A stretch of 64,000 nt of DNA from NCBI GenBank assembly GCA_016342285.1, contig JAEINQ010000011.1:49526-113525 (forward strand). The letters run 5' to 3'. The DNA comes from Desulfobacterales bacterium. Its GTDB lineage: Bacteria; Desulfobacterota; Desulfobacteria; Desulfobacterales; JAEINQ01. The notes beneath the pieces are model-generated. The model was not told the origin of the DNA and ran no database searches. It saw nothing but the letters and a program-made list of their open reading frames with translations. The position numbers and the translations under genes were made by a program. Position 1 is the first letter of the stretch; each line of letters begins with the position of its first letter. Below are positions 52,534-59,886 of the stretch, in pieces.

Positions 52534-52577
52534 CCTCAGCCCCGACGGGACGTTCCCCGAGGGGCTGAGGTATTTTT
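52534..52577 (+). terminator. Rho-independent terminator after the activator gene
   Basis: CCTCAGCCCC and GGGGCTGAGG form a perfect 10-bp stem, followed by TATTTTT. It ends the activator transcript about 110 bp past its stop. Confidence 0.85.
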
Positions 52578-52720
52578 GGTGCCTGAAACCGGACCGGTCT
52601 TGTCAACCCTGTTCTCTTTTCGCCCGGATCAGCGAAAAAAGGATTTTTAAGGCCCTTGCCCACAGTCAACCTGGGCAGCCTTCCGTTGTCATGCCTTTTG
52701 AGTTCCGGCACCGATAGGGT

Positions 52721-52740
52721 GGCGTTACGGTTGCGTTACC
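52721..52740 (+). promoter_or_regulatory. putative enhancer box upstream of thioredoxin
   Basis: GGCGTTACGGTTGCGTTACC, with two CGTTAC half-sites 11 bp apart. The same layout, GGCGTTACATTAACGTTACC, occurs at 58383 before thioredoxin reductase. Located about 165-180 bp upstream of the sigma-54-like promoter at 52903. The 572-bp gap before trxA also contains a MITE remnant but no gene. Confidence 0.65.
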
Positions 52741-52760
52741 CTTAACGGAATGAAACGGTA

Positions 52761-52792
52761 TGCCTGACCCCCACACGAAATAGCGAGGAACC
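52761..52792. mobile_element. one-ended remnant of the TIR element family
   Basis: CACACGAAATAGCGAGGAACC is identical to the right end of the elements at 10297 and 11954, but the other end cannot be found and no 8-bp duplication is visible, so this copy is decayed. It lies between the enhancer box and the promoter of trxA. Confidence 0.6.
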
Positions 52793-52902
52793 AATTTTTG
52801 AATGGTTGTGCTGTCCTGTCGCTTCTTGTCCGTGGCGGAAAGAGTGGGGCCATGGAGAGCCCCCCTGCCGCGGTCACCATATCGGTATAAAAAAACAGAA
52901 TC

Positions 52903-52917
52903 TGGCACCAATCTTGT
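52903..52917 (+). promoter_or_regulatory. sigma-54-like promoter of trxA
   Basis: TGGCACCAATCTTGT keeps the -24 TGGCAC and spacing, with GT instead of GC at -12. It lies 83 bp upstream of the thioredoxin start. Weaker match than the other two sigma-54 sites. Confidence 0.6.
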
Positions 52918-52999
52918 ATCCAGGCATGCCAGACCGACATCATTTGCCAATGAACCCATTCTGCTGCAGGCTTGAGACCCAAGAAAAAGGAGACGAAGC

Positions 53000-53374
53000 A
53001 TGTCGACCCAACTGATGGAGATCACGGACAACGATTTTGACGCCCAGGTGAAAACCAGCAACCAGCCGGTGCTGGTCGATTTCTGGGCCCCCTGGTGCGG
53101 GCCCTGCAAAGCCATCGGACCCGCTGTCGAGGCCCTGGCCGGAACCTACGGCGACCGCATGGCCTTTGCCAAATGCAATGTGGACAACAATCCGGCCGTG
53201 GCCGGTCAACTCGGTATTCGATCGATTCCCACCCTCATCATTTTCCAGGGGGGAGAACCCGTCAACGTCATCCACGGACTGGTGCCGCAAAAAGAAATTG
53301 AAACGGCCATAGAGGCGGTGCTGTCGGGCCGCCCGGAAGATTTGCGGCTCTCCCCTTTTCATCGCCCCGCGTGA
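53000..53374 (+). CDS. trxA: thioredoxin
   Basis: A 124-residue cytoplasmic thioredoxin with WCGPC (Cys33, Cys36), the cis-Pro in SIPTLIIF and normal fold order. About 15 extra residues at the C-terminus (RPEDLRLSPFHRPA) exceed the usual length. AAAAAGGAG precedes the ATG. Reduces disulfides with electrons from thioredoxin reductase encoded at 58593; both appear to share a regulator. Confidence 0.95.
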   Translation: MSTQLMEITDNDFDAQVKTSNQPVLVDFWAPWCGPCKAIGPAVEALAGTYGDRMAFAKCNVDNNPAVAGQLGIRSIPTLIIFQGGEPVNVIHGLVPQKEIETAIEAVLSGRPEDLRLSPFHRPA

Positions 53375-53463
53375 CATCAAACTGATCAGGCGGGAGAGGG
53401 CATTGGATTCCACGTCCTGTGGGCGTGGTCAGAGAAAACTGGCTATGCTGATAGAATCGCCGG

Positions 53464-53595
53464 CAAATGCCTAAAAATACGCTAAAATTTGAAATGCCTA
53501 AAATTGTGGAGTCGCTTCACTCCGGCTTTTTTTAAGCTAAGATATGGTAGAATTCCTTAATTTTAGGCACTTTAGGCATTTTAGGCACTTCAAAC
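53464..53595. repeat. inverted array of TGCCTAAA units with hairpin core
   Basis: Left: three degenerate TGCCTAAAA-type units; right: TTTTAGGCACTTTAGGCATTTTAGGCAC, the inverse orientation. The core has GGAGTCGCTTCACTCC hairpin then TTTTTTT, a plausible terminator for trxA, and TAAGATATGGTAGAATTCCTT, which resembles TAAGAGGGCAGAATACCTT at 56831. It fills the 307-bp gap before the kinase. Confidence 0.6.
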
Positions 53596-53681
53596 TTCAA
53601 GCAGACAGGACAGCCCCTTCCAGGGGCAAACCAAAGCCTGGTCCTCTGGGCCAGGATTCTTTACTCTGAGAGGTGACTGCC

Positions 53682-55346
53682 ATGTACAAAGCCGTGTTCG
53701 AAGGCTTGCGCATGAAAATTATCGCGGTCACCCTCGTGGTGAGCCTGACGCCATTGCTGCTTCTGGGGATTGTCATTTACCGCCAGTTCAGCGGCATCTG
53801 TCAGGATCGCATGATTGCCCACACGGCACATGTGGCGAGTATCTACACGGAAGTCCTCGACACCATGCTGCGGGAGCGGGCCTCGGCACTTCAGGCGGTT
53901 TTGGGCGTCAGCGATCCCGAGACGTTGATGGCAGAGGGGTTTCTGGCCCGAATCTCTGAGACGCTGAATCTGACGCGGTCCCATCCCGGGCTCCTGTCGC
54001 TGGCGGTCCTCGATGGCAAGGGGGCGGTCCAGGTGTCGTTTCCAGACCCGCTTCCGCCCATTGAAAAAGAAATGGAACATGGCATGGGCCGTGCGGTTGT
54101 GTATGGCCGGCAGGCCAGCGACGTTATTACCACAGGCAACGGGCCTTCCCGATTTTTTCTCACCGTTCGGGGGCGGGGGAAGAATACCGATCTTTTTCTT
54201 CGGGCCGGCTTTGACGGGGATATGCTCAAACGGCAGCTGAGCCGGGCCAGGATCGATCAGGTCCAGGATATTTATCTGCTCAACCGCCAGGGCATTTTTC
54301 AGACCCGGCCCTGGTACGACGGCGACCTGCTCGAACCCTCTTTTCTCCGCACGGCCGATTTCAAAGAAGGCGATGCCGCCGTGCACAAGGTGCCCCGGGA
54401 TGGCAAAAATTTCTATTATGCCGGCATCTGGCTATCAGAAATCGACTGGCTGCTGGTGGTACGACAGGCGTCTTGTGAAGACCTTGGTCGCCTGGCCGAG
54501 GCAAGGAGCACGGCAATGGTTTCAATGCTGCTCGGGTTTGCCGCGATTCTCATGGTGGCTGTGGCTGTGACCCATGTCTTGATCAGCCGCCTGAGAAAGT
54601 CGTCGGCCGCTGCTGACGAGTTCTCCCTGCAGCTTACACAAAATGAAAAGCTTGCCGCCATCGGCAAAATGGCCGCGGGCATTGCCCACGAGATCAACAA
54701 TCCCCTGGCGATTATCGATGTTAAGGCCGGCTGGATGAAGGATATCTTAGCCAGCCAAGCCTTTGACGCCGGCCAGGCCCGGGACAAGTTTACGGCTGCC
54801 GTCGATGCCATCGGAAAGGCGGTGGTTCGCGCCTCGAAAATTACCCAAAACCTGCTTTCCTATGCCGGGCGCATGGAACTTCGCAGGGAGGATGTGGATG
54901 TGAACCAAGTGCTCAACCAGACCATTGACATGCTGGAACAGCATGCCCGTTTGCAGCGCATCGGTATTCAGACCGATTTCCAGGAAGATCTGCCCACCAT
55001 CGCCAGCGACGAATCCCAGATTCAGCAGGTGTTTTTGAACCTGCTCAACAATGCCATCGACGCCGTTGGCAGTGACGGGTTCATCGATATCATTACCCGG
55101 TGGGAAGGTTCGCGCGTCGGCATTCAAATTGCCGACGACGGTTCGGGTATTTCTCCGGAAACGCAGAAGCATATTTTCGAACCGTTTTTCAGTACCCGAA
55201 AAGCCGTGTACGGAAGTGGGCTTGGGTTGGCGATCAGTTACAGCATCATCAAGAACCTGAGTGGCACCATCCGGGTGGACAGCACCGAAGGCCAAGGCAC
55301 CACCATGACCGTGACCCTGCCGGTGACCCGCCCGGATCCACAATGA
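53682..55346 (+). CDS. membrane sensor histidine kinase
   Basis: A 554-residue kinase. Transmembrane helix at residues 11-32 (IIAVTLVVSLTPLLLLGIVIY), a periplasmic Cache-type sensor region (to about 285), second helix (VSMLLGFAAILMVAVAVTHVLI), HisKA with phospho-His near residue 336 in IAHEINNPLAII, then HATPase (FLNLLNNAIDAV, ADDGSGI, GSGLGLAI). NtrB-like type. No response regulator gene is adjacent. ATG 53682 has AGAGG upstream. It overlaps the next ORF's first possible start. Confidence 0.9.
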   Translation: MYKAVFEGLRMKIIAVTLVVSLTPLLLLGIVIYRQFSGICQDRMIAHTAHVASIYTEVLDTMLRERASALQAVLGVSDPETLMAEGFLARISETLNLTRSHPGLLSLAVLDGKGAVQVSFPDPLPPIEKEMEHGMGRAVVYGRQASDVITTGNGPSRFFLTVRGRGKNTDLFLRAGFDGDMLKRQLSRARIDQVQDIYLLNRQGIFQTRPWYDGDLLEPSFLRTADFKEGDAAVHKVPRDGKNFYYAGIWLSEIDWLLVVRQASCEDLGRLAEARSTAMVSMLLGFAAILMVAVAVTHVLISRLRKSSAAADEFSLQLTQNEKLAAIGKMAAGIAHEINNPLAIIDVKAGWMKDILASQAFDAGQARDKFTAAVDAIGKAVVRASKITQNLLSYAGRMELRREDVDVNQVLNQTIDMLEQHARLQRIGIQTDFQEDLPTIASDESQIQQVFLNLLNNAIDAVGSDGFIDIITRWEGSRVGIQIADDGSGISPETQKHIFEPFFSTRKAVYGSGLGLAISYSIIKNLSGTIRVDSTEGQGTTMTVTLPVTRPDPQ

Positions 55347-55369
55347 GCCATGAAAAGGAGAGGCCATCG

Positions 55370-55855
55370 ATGAAAACCCTTGTGATTTATTCCAGTCAGA
55401 CCAGCAATACGAAGAAACTGGCGGAAGCTGTTGTTGAAACCCTTGGAGAAGACTGCACGCTTGTCCCGGTGGCCCAGGCGCCGGATCCGGTCGGCTATGA
55501 CCTAGTGGCCCTGGGATTCTGGCTTCAGGCGGGCAAACCGGATCCCAAAGCATCGGCTTATCTTGAGAAGGTGGGGGCAACCAGGCTTTTTCTGTTTGCT
55601 ACCCACGGGGCGGCCTCGGAGTCGGCCCACGCACAACATGCCATGGCCCATGCCGCATCCTTGGCGCCGTCGGCTGAGATCCTGGGCCGCTTTTCCTGCC
55701 AGGGCGAGGTCAATCCCAAGGTGCTCGAAAAGGTGCGGGCCAAGAACCCGCCGCCGCCCTGGATCGATGATGCGGTCACCGCTGTCGGCCATCCGGACAC
55801 GGACGACCTGGACCGGTTGCGGGAAACCTTGAAATCTTGCCTGGCAGGGCTGTAG
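55370..55855 (+). CDS. flavodoxin-family protein
   Basis: A 161-residue flavodoxin-like protein: KTLVIYSSQTSNTKKLAEAV is the FMN phosphate loop, and FLFATHGA lies in the second FMN contact. The rest (GFWLQAGKPDPKASAYLEKVG) fits the flavodoxin-4 or related BilS-like group. AAGGAG precedes ATG 55370; earlier ATGs overlap the kinase stop. Probable low-potential electron carrier in the thiol-redox block. Confidence 0.82.
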   Translation: MKTLVIYSSQTSNTKKLAEAVVETLGEDCTLVPVAQAPDPVGYDLVALGFWLQAGKPDPKASAYLEKVGATRLFLFATHGAASESAHAQHAMAHAASLAPSAEILGRFSCQGEVNPKVLEKVRAKNPPPPWIDDAVTAVGHPDTDDLDRLRETLKSCLAGL

Positions 55856-55879
55856 ACCGCCCGGCTGAAAGAGGATGCT

Positions 55880-56533
55880 ATGAGCGACGCCACATTTTCC
55901 GATATTTCCATTGTCTCCTGCGGCACCATGAGCCTGGAACTGAATCAACTCAAAGAGGAGGGCTTTCTCGATACGCCGCAGATTCTTTACACGACCCCCG
56001 GCCTTCATCAGGACATTCCCGAACTGGAACACCAACTCGTTCGCCAGATCCACAAAGCCCGGGAAAAGACCGACAAAGTCATTGTCGTTTACGGCGGCAA
56101 GTTTTGTTATGTAAACGCCGATGAACCCATGCGGATGATGAAGACCATCATTGCCGAGCAGGGCTCTGGAGTGGCCCGTATCGATGCCACCCACTGCATG
56201 GACATGCTGGCCGACGAAGCCGAGCGAAATCGGATCGCCGAAGAGGTCGCCGGCGGAGAGGCGGTCTGGTGGATGACGCCGGGATGGGTAAAATTCCGAA
56301 AGCAGGTCTTCAAGGGGTGGGACAAGGGTCTGGCCAACGAGAATTTCCCCCGTCACAGCGGAGGGGCCATTGTGCTCGACGGCATCGGATATCTGGATGC
56401 GTACATGGCTGAAAACCCAGAAGAGTTTCTCGAATATTGCGATTGGATGGGGATCCCCATGATACCGTATCCGGTCACCCTGGACCGGTTTAAGTCGCTT
56501 CTTTTGGATCAGGCGCAAACCCTTCGCGGGTAA
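55880..56533 (+). CDS. DUF1638 family protein
   Basis: A 217-residue protein with CGTMSLELNQL near the N-terminus, VIVVYGGKFCYVN and RIDATHCMDMLAD with Cys/His residues, and WWMTPGWVKFRKQVFKGWD, features of DUF1638 proteins often encoded with corrinoid methyltransferases. It starts 25 bp after the flavodoxin-like gene. Metal or corrinoid binding is suspected but not shown. Confidence 0.78.
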   Translation: MSDATFSDISIVSCGTMSLELNQLKEEGFLDTPQILYTTPGLHQDIPELEHQLVRQIHKAREKTDKVIVVYGGKFCYVNADEPMRMMKTIIAEQGSGVARIDATHCMDMLADEAERNRIAEEVAGGEAVWWMTPGWVKFRKQVFKGWDKGLANENFPRHSGGAIVLDGIGYLDAYMAENPEEFLEYCDWMGIPMIPYPVTLDRFKSLLLDQAQTLRG

Positions 56534-56605
56534 AAGCGACTGGAAGACTTAAACCCAAATTTGACGGCTTTGATCAATGGTGTGTTTGCGGAGGCGCTGG
56601 GCGAA

Positions 56606-56717
56606 GGGGTCGAGGGGTCAAGGGGTCAAGGGGTCAAGGGGTCGAGGGGTCAAGGGGTCGAGGGGTCAAGGGGTCAAGGGGTCGAGGGGTCAAGGGGTCG
56701 AGGGGTCGAGGGTTCGA
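56606..56717. repeat. 14-copy tandem repeat of 8-bp unit GGGGTCRA
   Basis: Thirteen perfect GGGGTCAA/GGGGTCGA units followed by one degenerate unit. Being 8 bp, it cannot keep a reading frame, so it is non-coding. It lies in the 414-bp gap between the DUF1638 gene and the second activator's stop. A likely site of copy-number slippage. Confidence 0.92.
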
Positions 56718-56796
56718 AGGGGGAGAAAACCGGGAGCGATTCTACCGTCCTGCATAGAACAGAGCCATTGTGCAAAACAATGTCGAATGCTCAAGT

Positions 56797-56880
56797 GCGG
56801 AATCGCTTCGCTCCGCCAATTTTCAAAGGCTAAGAGGGCAGAATACCTTACTTGAACATTGAACATTGAACATTGAGAAT
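56797..56880. repeat. hairpin and ATTGAAC tandem units
   Basis: GCGGAATCGCTTCGCTCCGC hairpin, TAAGAGGGCAGAATACCTT and then TTGAACA repeated three times (56852 onward). The layout repeats that at 53464 with different units. No gene here. Confidence 0.6.
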
Positions 56881-56947
56881 TGGATATTGGACATTGACCC
56901 CCCCCTTTGGAGGGCTACCTGAGGCCACCCGCTCTGCGGGGTGGGCT

Positions 56948-58357
56948 TCACTGCGTCGCATCGGGCTGAAGGGGGATGTTCCACTTCTTCATGTACTTCC
57001 ATACGGCCGTCCGGCTCAGGCCGACCTGTCGGGCTACCTCGGCTTTGTTCCAGTCGCACTGTTCGAGCAATTCGAGGAGGGATTCCCTGGACAGCGTCTT
57101 TCTTGCCGAATAGGGGCGATGGATTGGCTCCGGGGTGGGGGAAGCGTCCGGAGCTGCGCCGGCCTGACGGATTTCGATGGGCAGGTCCATGGGGTTGATC
57201 TGTCCCCCGTTGCAGAGCACAAAAGCGTGCTCGATGGCGTTTTCCAATTCCCGGACATTGCCGGGCCATGGGTAATCCATGGTGATTCGCATGGCTCCCT
57301 GCGACATCCCCTGGATTTGCTTTCCCGTTTTTTTGTTCATGTTGGCGATAAAATGGCTCACCAGGAGAGGAACGTCTTCCCGTCTTTGCCGAAGCGGCGG
57401 CACATGAATGGGAAAGACTTTAAGGCGATAATACAGATCTTCCCGGAATAGCCCTTCTCGAACCTTGGCGAACAAGTCCTCGTGGGTGGCGGTAACGATT
57501 CGAATGTCGATCTTGCGTTTTTTTGAATCGCCCACACGCTCGATTTCCCGCTCCTGTAATACCCGCAGGAGCTTGACCTGAATGAAGGGACTGAGCTCAC
57601 CGATTTCATCGAGAAAGATCGTTCCCCCCTGGGCGTCCTCGAACCGTCCGGCCCGGTCTCGGATCGCGCCTGTATAAGCCCCTTTGACGTGACCGAAGAG
57701 TTCGCTTTCCAGGACCGTTTCGGCCAGGGCGCTACAGTTGACCGTGACCAGGGGGCCGTCGCGGCGCTCGCTGTTGTAATGAATGGCACCGGCGACCAGC
57801 TCCTTGCCGGTGCCGCTTTCGCCCTGGACCAGAATGGTCGCCGGGCTGGCCGCTGCCGCCTTGATGGCGGAAAACACCTCCCGCATAACGGCGCTTTGGC
57901 CAATGATGTTCTCCAGACGGTGAATTTCACCCAGCCGGAGCGCAGCCATTTCGGCCATTTGCCTTGCCTTGTGAAGCTCCGACATATCGGTGAGCGTCTC
58001 CACTACGCCGATGACGCGGTCGTTTTCATCTTTGACCACACTGGCATTTTTGATCACCGGCACGTCGTGCCCGTCCTTGTGCCGCAGATGACACTCCTTG
58101 GCCCCTGAATATCCTTTTTCAAGAATCTGGCATGAAGAAATGCCTGCCGGGCATTCTTTGCCGAAACAGCGGCTGCATTGAAGTAGCTGACAGGTTTTAC
58201 CCATGGCCTCTCCGGCCGTGTATCCGCTGATTCGCTCCATGGACCGGTTCCACAGGGAGATCCGTCCCTGGGCATCCATGGAAAAGACCCCGTCTGCCAT
58301 GGCGTTGATGATCTGGTTGACGAACCGTATGTTCCACAGGTCGTGGGTCTTGTCCAT
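56948..58357 (-). CDS. sigma-54 activator with Cys-rich PAS domain (thioredoxin regulon)
   Basis: A 469-residue enhancer-binding protein of the same type as the one at 51051. PAS at 10-130 with C56, C61, C64, C69, C76 in the same C-x4-C-x2-C arrangement; AAA+ with GESGTGKE, GAYTGA (Tyr variant of GAFTGA) and FLDEIGELS; C-terminal HTH (DWNKAEVARQVGLSRTAVWKYMKKW). No receiver domain. Its start is 26 bp from the GGCGTTAC box, implying autoregulation and control of the divergent trxB. Confidence 0.9.
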   Translation of the reverse strand: MDKTHDLWNIRFVNQIINAMADGVFSMDAQGRISLWNRSMERISGYTAGEAMGKTCQLLQCSRCFGKECPAGISSCQILEKGYSGAKECHLRHKDGHDVPVIKNASVVKDENDRVIGVVETLTDMSELHKARQMAEMAALRLGEIHRLENIIGQSAVMREVFSAIKAAAASPATILVQGESGTGKELVAGAIHYNSERRDGPLVTVNCSALAETVLESELFGHVKGAYTGAIRDRAGRFEDAQGGTIFLDEIGELSPFIQVKLLRVLQEREIERVGDSKKRKIDIRIVTATHEDLFAKVREGLFREDLYYRLKVFPIHVPPLRQRREDVPLLVSHFIANMNKKTGKQIQGMSQGAMRITMDYPWPGNVRELENAIEHAFVLCNGGQINPMDLPIEIRQAGAAPDASPTPEPIHRPYSARKTLSRESLLELLEQCDWNKAEVARQVGLSRTAVWKYMKKWNIPLQPDATQ

Positions 58358-58382
58358 TTTTCGTCCGTTCTCCCGTCAAGTA

Positions 58383-58402
58383 GGCGTTACATTAACGTTA
58401 CC
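58383..58402 (+). promoter_or_regulatory. putative enhancer box upstream of thioredoxin reductase
   Basis: GGCGTTACATTAACGTTACC, CGTTAC half-sites 11 bp apart; an extra GCGTTAC follows at 58408-58414. The box is about 110 bp upstream of the sigma-54 promoter at 58498 and just upstream of the divergent activator gene. Matches 52721-52740. Confidence 0.72.
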
Positions 58403-58497
58403 TATGATGCGTTACTATTTCTACCACGATGGGCCGTGTTGTCAAGATAAACTGTTTTTACATATAAAAACGATGAGTTGAAATCAAGTTAGAGCAG

Positions 58498-58512
58498 TGG
58501 CACAAGTGTTGC
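58498..58512 (+). promoter_or_regulatory. sigma-54 promoter of trxB
   Basis: TGGCACAAGTGTTGC: perfect TGGCAC and TTGC with GG-N10-GC spacing. About 80 bp upstream of the trxB ATG. Confidence 0.85.
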
Positions 58513-58592
58513 TCTCTGGATCTGTGAAAACTCAACCGCTAGGGTAGTTCAGATTTAGCGCAATGTGAACCGTGAAGAAATGGAGAGATAGA

Positions 58593-59579
58593 ATGAAAAC
58601 CGAGGATTTTGATCTGGTGATTATCGGCGGCGGGCCCGGAGGATTGACCGCGGGGATGTATGCTTCCCGGGCGAGACGAAACACCCTTTTGATCGAAAAG
58701 GCAGCCCCTGGCGGCCAGATTCTGATGACGGACTGGATGGAAAATTATCCGGGCTTCCCAGAAGGGTTGACCGGCTTCGATCTGGTTCAAAAAATGAAAA
58801 AACAGGCGGAGAAATTCGGCCTTGCATTGGAATCCAACGAAGTCATGTCACTTGACCTTACCGGGCCTGTCAAGACCATCCATATGACCGATCGGTCCAT
58901 TACGGCTTATGCCGTTATTCTTGCCACCGGTGCGACCCCTATAAAACTGGGGGTCCCCGGGGAAGGAAAATTTTTCGGCCGGGGGGTGTCCACCTGCGCC
59001 ACCTGTGATGCTCCGTTCTACAAGGGCAGGACGGTGGTGGCCGTCGGGGGCGGTGACACGGCCGTTCAAGAAAGTCTCTATCTGACCAAATTCGCCAAAA
59101 AAGTCTACCTCGTCCACCGCCGGGACCAACTCCGGGCGACCAAAATTCTTCAGGAACGTATCCTTGAAAACGATCGGGTTGAAATCCTGTGGGATTCGGC
59201 GCTCACTGAAATAAACGGTTTTAACACTATCGAACATGTGAAAGTAGAAAATATTCGTACCCAAGAAACAACAACGCTGCCGGTGGAAGGGTGTTTTGTC
59301 TGGGTCGGGACCTTTCCCAATACCGGTTTTCTCAATGGTGCCATCACTTTGGACCCAAGCGGCTATATCGTGGCCGATGCCCACATGGAAACATCCGTTC
59401 CCGGCGTGTTTGCCGTCGGTGACGTGCGGGACACACCCCTGCGGCAGGTTGCCACAGCCGTGGGCGACGGTGCCATCGCCGCCACATCGGCCGATCACTA
59501 CATTGATGAGGTCAAGGCTCGCATGGGCCATGGCAACCGACCGGCCCCGGAGACATTCGCTGCCGCGGTACAAGCATAA
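58593..59579 (+). CDS. trxB: thioredoxin reductase
   Basis: A 328-residue low-molecular-weight thioredoxin reductase: FAD site LVIIGGGPGGLTAGMYASRA, redox pair CATC (Cys135, Cys138), NAD(P) site VVAVGGGDTAVQESLYL followed by HRRDQLRA (the RR of NADPH-type enzymes), and C-terminal FAVGDVRDTPLRQVATAVGDG. Start 58593 has GGAGAG upstream. Uses NADPH to reduce thioredoxin. Co-directional with the reductase at 59887. Confidence 0.95.
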   Translation: MKTEDFDLVIIGGGPGGLTAGMYASRARRNTLLIEKAAPGGQILMTDWMENYPGFPEGLTGFDLVQKMKKQAEKFGLALESNEVMSLDLTGPVKTIHMTDRSITAYAVILATGATPIKLGVPGEGKFFGRGVSTCATCDAPFYKGRTVVAVGGGDTAVQESLYLTKFAKKVYLVHRRDQLRATKILQERILENDRVEILWDSALTEINGFNTIEHVKVENIRTQETTTLPVEGCFVWVGTFPNTGFLNGAITLDPSGYIVADAHMETSVPGVFAVGDVRDTPLRQVATAVGDGAIAATSADHYIDEVKARMGHGNRPAPETFAAAVQA

Positions 59580-59590
59580 GGGAAGAAACA

Positions 59591-59843
59591 ATGGGCCAAC
59601 CGAAGAGACGTGCAGATCGGGCCCGCGGCGATACAATCCCCATTGGCTTTTGTGCCATCGGCGTGATCCATACAGATTTATACATCTGGGCTGGACGTAT
59701 TCGACGGTACGCCCCTGCTGGATATCAAACCGTATATTCAGGATCTCGATGTCAAACCGGATGCCAATTATGGGTGGCTGGAAGATATCGAGGACCGAGA
59801 CCACTTGATGCTTCACATTAAAGGTATACCCCATGAATACTGA
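59591..59843 (+). pseudogene. TrmO/TsaA-family remnant
   Basis: One frame reads IPIGFCAIGVIHTDL, the start of TsaA/TrmO (tRNA m6t6A37 methyltransferase) proteins; after a deletion another frame reads LLDIKPYIQDLDVKPDANYGWLEDIED...KGIPHEY-stop, a typical family C-terminal end. The middle is lost. Between trxB and the next reductase. Confidence 0.7.
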
Positions 59844-59886
59844 GTTAAACGAGACACTGTCGGGGTTGCGAAAAGGAGATTCGACC

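Noticed and set aside
56606..56717. Possible CRISPR-like array
   Set aside because: Units are 8 bp and contiguous without spacers; it is a simple tandem repeat.
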